A stretch of DNA of 64,000 nt, taken from assembly GCF_003610355.1 (NCBI RefSeq), contig NZ_RAPY01000001.1:1116001-1180000 (forward strand). The letters are read 5' to 3'. The first letter of the stretch is position 1. Every line of letters starts with the position of its first letter. Source of the stretch: Sphingobacterium detergens (GTDB lineage: Bacteria > Bacteroidota > Bacteroidia > Sphingobacteriales > Sphingobacteriaceae). Positions 62,089-64,000 of the stretch are shown here, piece by piece. The notes beneath the pieces are model-generated. The model worked only from the letters and a program-made list of their open reading frames with translations. It ran no database searches and was not told the DNA's origin. The position numbers were made by a program, and so were the translations under genes.

Positions 62089-63543
62089 ATGCGCTTCCAA
62101 ATTAAAGATTTGCTTCATATTTCTATCCTATCCATTGGCATCTTTTTGTTTGTCATCGATCTATTCATTATCAATGTTTCTTTACCGACCATACAGCATG
62201 CCTTGGATCTGAGTAATAGTGCAACGCAATGGATTATTATTCTATATATTATTGGGTATGCTAGTCTGTTGATCAATGCAGGCAATGCCGGGGATTATTT
62301 TGGCAAAAAGAAATTATACCTACTGGGGATGGCCGGTTTTACTTTTGCGTCGCTCTTATGTGGACTGTCAACCAATATCTATTTCTTATTACTCGGCAGG
62401 CTGCTCCAGGGAATTAGTTCAGGTATGATGGTACCACAGGGCATCGCATTAATTACCTTACTTTTTGAAGATGCGACAAAACGATCAATGGCATTGGGAA
62501 TATATGGCAGTATTGCAGGTGTTGCCTCTGTCATTGGTCAGCTGCTTGGAGGATTGCTTCCTGACCAATCCTGGATACAGGAAAGCTGGCGTCTTATTTT
62601 CTTAATTAATATTCCCATTGGTATCCTTGCCTGCATTGCCGCTTATCGTTATGTCCCTAACGATCAGGCAAACCCCAAATCCACAATCTCATTTATACCG
62701 ATGCTGAGTTTGTTTGTACTTATGATAGGCATGATATACCCCTTGATCATGGGACCTGAACTGCATTGGCCGATCTGGTGTATCCTGCTGTTGGGGACCG
62801 CGCTTATCTTAACATTGCTGTTCCTGAAAAAGCAGAGGAGAGTATACCAAACCGGACAACAGGCGCTTTTTAACTTCTCACTATTTCGCAGCAAGGTTTT
62901 CAACCTTGGTCTGATAGCAGCACTAGCCTACTACATGGTCCAAGATGCCTATTTTATTATTAATTCCAATTATTTGCAGAATCACAAGAGCTACACGGCT
63001 ACGATGACCGGTGTCGCTTTCGTTTACCAAGGTATTGGGTATGTCGTTGCAAGCCTTATGGTCAACAAGTTGATTCAACGTTATGGGAAAGCAGTGGTAC
63101 TGGTCGGATTGGGCACAATGGTTATAGGTCTGTTCTTTCATCTGCTCGTTCTCAACAAAGAGACTATCGCGACTGATCAGCTTCATCTGCTCTTTTTCAT
63201 TTATGGGCTTGGATGTGGTAGTGTACTCCCCTCCTTGATGACACTCGCATTAAAAGATGTCAACAAGGAATTAATTGGGGTAGGATCTGCCATCTACCTC
63301 ACGATACAACAGCTATCTATCTGCCTCGGTATTGCTTTTGTTGTCGGACTTTTCCTACATGAAAAGGGAAACACCTTCTTCCAGCTGAATAATATTACTG
63401 CTGCATATGGTTATGCGACGACAGTATCGATGCTATTACTCATCTTGGTTGTCTGTTGTATTGCCTACCTCCCCACAATTGGGAAAAAGAAAGACAATGG
63501 TATCACCGCTCAGCAAAATCATGACTGTGAAGTACTGAATTAA
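62089..63543 (+). CDS. MFS drug-exporter, EmrB/QacA (DHA2) type
   Basis: This 484-residue permease has 14 predicted helices and the DHA2 features FVIDLFIINVSLPTI in helix 1, DYFGKKKLYLLG as motif A after helix 2 and GRLLQGISSGMMVPQG in helix 4, then the motif C-like GIYGSIAGVASVIG with GQLLGG. It likely exports toxic compounds using the proton gradient. It is divergent from the HxlR regulator. The ATG at 62089 replaces an in-frame TTG at 62059. Its stop overlaps the end of the next minus-strand gene by four bases. Confidence 0.9.
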   Translation: MRFQIKDLLHISILSIGIFLFVIDLFIINVSLPTIQHALDLSNSATQWIIILYIIGYASLLINAGNAGDYFGKKKLYLLGMAGFTFASLLCGLSTNIYFLLLGRLLQGISSGMMVPQGIALITLLFEDATKRSMALGIYGSIAGVASVIGQLLGGLLPDQSWIQESWRLIFLINIPIGILACIAAYRYVPNDQANPKSTISFIPMLSLFVLMIGMIYPLIMGPELHWPIWCILLLGTALILTLLFLKKQRRVYQTGQQALFNFSLFRSKVFNLGLIAALAYYMVQDAYFIINSNYLQNHKSYTATMTGVAFVYQGIGYVVASLMVNKLIQRYGKAVVLVGLGTMVIGLFFHLLVLNKETIATDQLHLLFFIYGLGCGSVLPSLMTLALKDVNKELIGVGSAIYLTIQQLSICLGIAFVVGLFLHEKGNTFFQLNNITAAYGYATTVSMLLLILVVCCIAYLPTIGKKKDNGITAQQNHDCEVLN

Positions 63544-64000
63544 TCTTTTCCTTCGTATTTTTTGAATAATGCATAATCATAAGGTATGTGCATACTGAGG
63601 GACTTTGCTTCCCATGTATCTCCACCTTCAGGAAGATAGAAATCATAGGCGTTGTCTAGGAAATTCTCCCCATTGGGAGCTTCTTGCCAAGTCTTCTTTT
63701 CGCGGTTATAGAGTAATATCATGCAGCTTACACAGTGTTGGTTGCCCTCTTTCTTGGGGTTTTCATAACATTTGCCAATTTTGATATTCAGCTTTTGTTC
63801 AATAATAACATCTGTCAATCGTCTATTCGTGAGATAGATTAAAGCCAATTGTGCATCTTCATCTGTGGGAGACTTCTTGGCAGGAATTAATTTATCAAAT
63901 TGCGCGTTTTTAATCTTTGCTATCTCAGCCGATTTGAATTCAGGAGCAAGAAGATTGGTATCTACAGGACGAAAGTCCTCCACATCAGCTACACGGGTAA
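63540..64000 (-). CDS. Hypothetical protein, 5' end cut by window edge
   Basis: The minus-strand frame stays open to the window end: upstream of a GTG at 63983 it reads TRVADVEDFRPV without a stop, so the true start lies outside. The visible 150 or so residues are soluble, with EIAKIKNAQFDKLIPAK and LALIYLTNRRLTDVIIEQ helices and a beta-rich C-terminus. A cysteine pair (QHCVSC) lies about 85 residues into the visible part. No family is recognised. It converges with the MFS gene. Confidence 0.6.
   Translation of the reverse strand, partial: TRVADVEDFRPVDTNLLAPEFKSAEIAKIKNAQFDKLIPAKKSPTDEDAQLALIYLTNRRLTDVIIEQKLNIKIGKCYENPKKEGNQHCVSCMILLYNREKKTWQEAPNGENFLDNAYDFYLPEGGDTWEAKSLSMHIPYDYALFKKYEGKD

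Noticed and set aside
63540..63543. Overlap of MFS and last gene as an error
   Set aside because: A four-base overlap of two convergent stop codons is ordinary.

Overview
The window looks like chromosomal DNA of a Bacteroidota bacterium, most likely Sphingobacteriaceae (Sphingobacterium or a close relative). The evidence is a complete SusC/SusD polysaccharide-utilisation locus with a propeller-type regulator, TonB-linked receptors with an N-terminal carboxypeptidase-like domain, many lipoproteins with short lipoboxes, moderately AT-rich DNA, few strong Shine-Dalgarno sites and several TAnnTTTG (-7) promoter elements typical of the phylum. I saw no rRNA, tRNA, CRISPR array, insertion sequence or prophage. 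The genus assignment is inference.

Layout. 1-2.3 kb: leader-like debris, a DnaQ/GIY-YIG exonuclease-endonuclease and a small GNAT protein. 2.4-9.2 kb: the full histidine utilisation operon hutH-hutI-hutU-hutG on the minus strand, with a divergent LysR regulator. 9.2-10.8 kb: a monooxygenase-fold protein and a luxS-mtnN pair that removes S-adenosylhomocysteine. 11-15 kb: a fused trehalose-6-phosphate synthase/phosphatase overlapping a GH15 hydrolase.

15-31 kb is a stress-flavoured island. It holds CsbD, an outer membrane barrel protein, a DUF7218/Rho-N-like protein, a PA2169-type four-helix protein, topoisomerase IB, a phytochrome-like histidine kinase whose pigment site looks degenerate, and several unknown small proteins. 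It also holds two paralogous sigma factors (18.0 and 29.6 kb) with a conserved upstream box, and a LuxR-type response regulator paired with a kinase-like protein lacking its phosphoacceptor histidine. Palindromes with a CGTATAAATACG-like core lie in its gaps. No PhyR or NepR homologue is visible, so if this is a general stress response circuit its wiring differs from the alphaproteobacterial one. This is my best candidate for an undescribed system. A tandem-domain GH43 protein sits within the island.

31-46 kb: an iron-type TonB receptor with an inverted repeat resembling a Fur box, a giant alpha-2-macroglobulin, a lipoprotein, a GH1 beta-glucosidase, three small membrane proteins with PH-like tails, a carboxypeptidase-regulatory-domain protein and a DUF2809 protein. 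46-56 kb: a beta-glucan utilisation locus made of a sensor/HTH regulator, SusC, SusD and an enzyme joining a TIM-barrel domain to GH16. Helically phased TGACGTA repeats lie between the regulator and susC. 56-64 kb: threonine aldolase, aquaporin, nitronate monooxygenase, D-lactate dehydrogenase, a DMT exporter, an HxlR regulator divergent from a 14-helix MFS exporter, and a gene cut by the window end.
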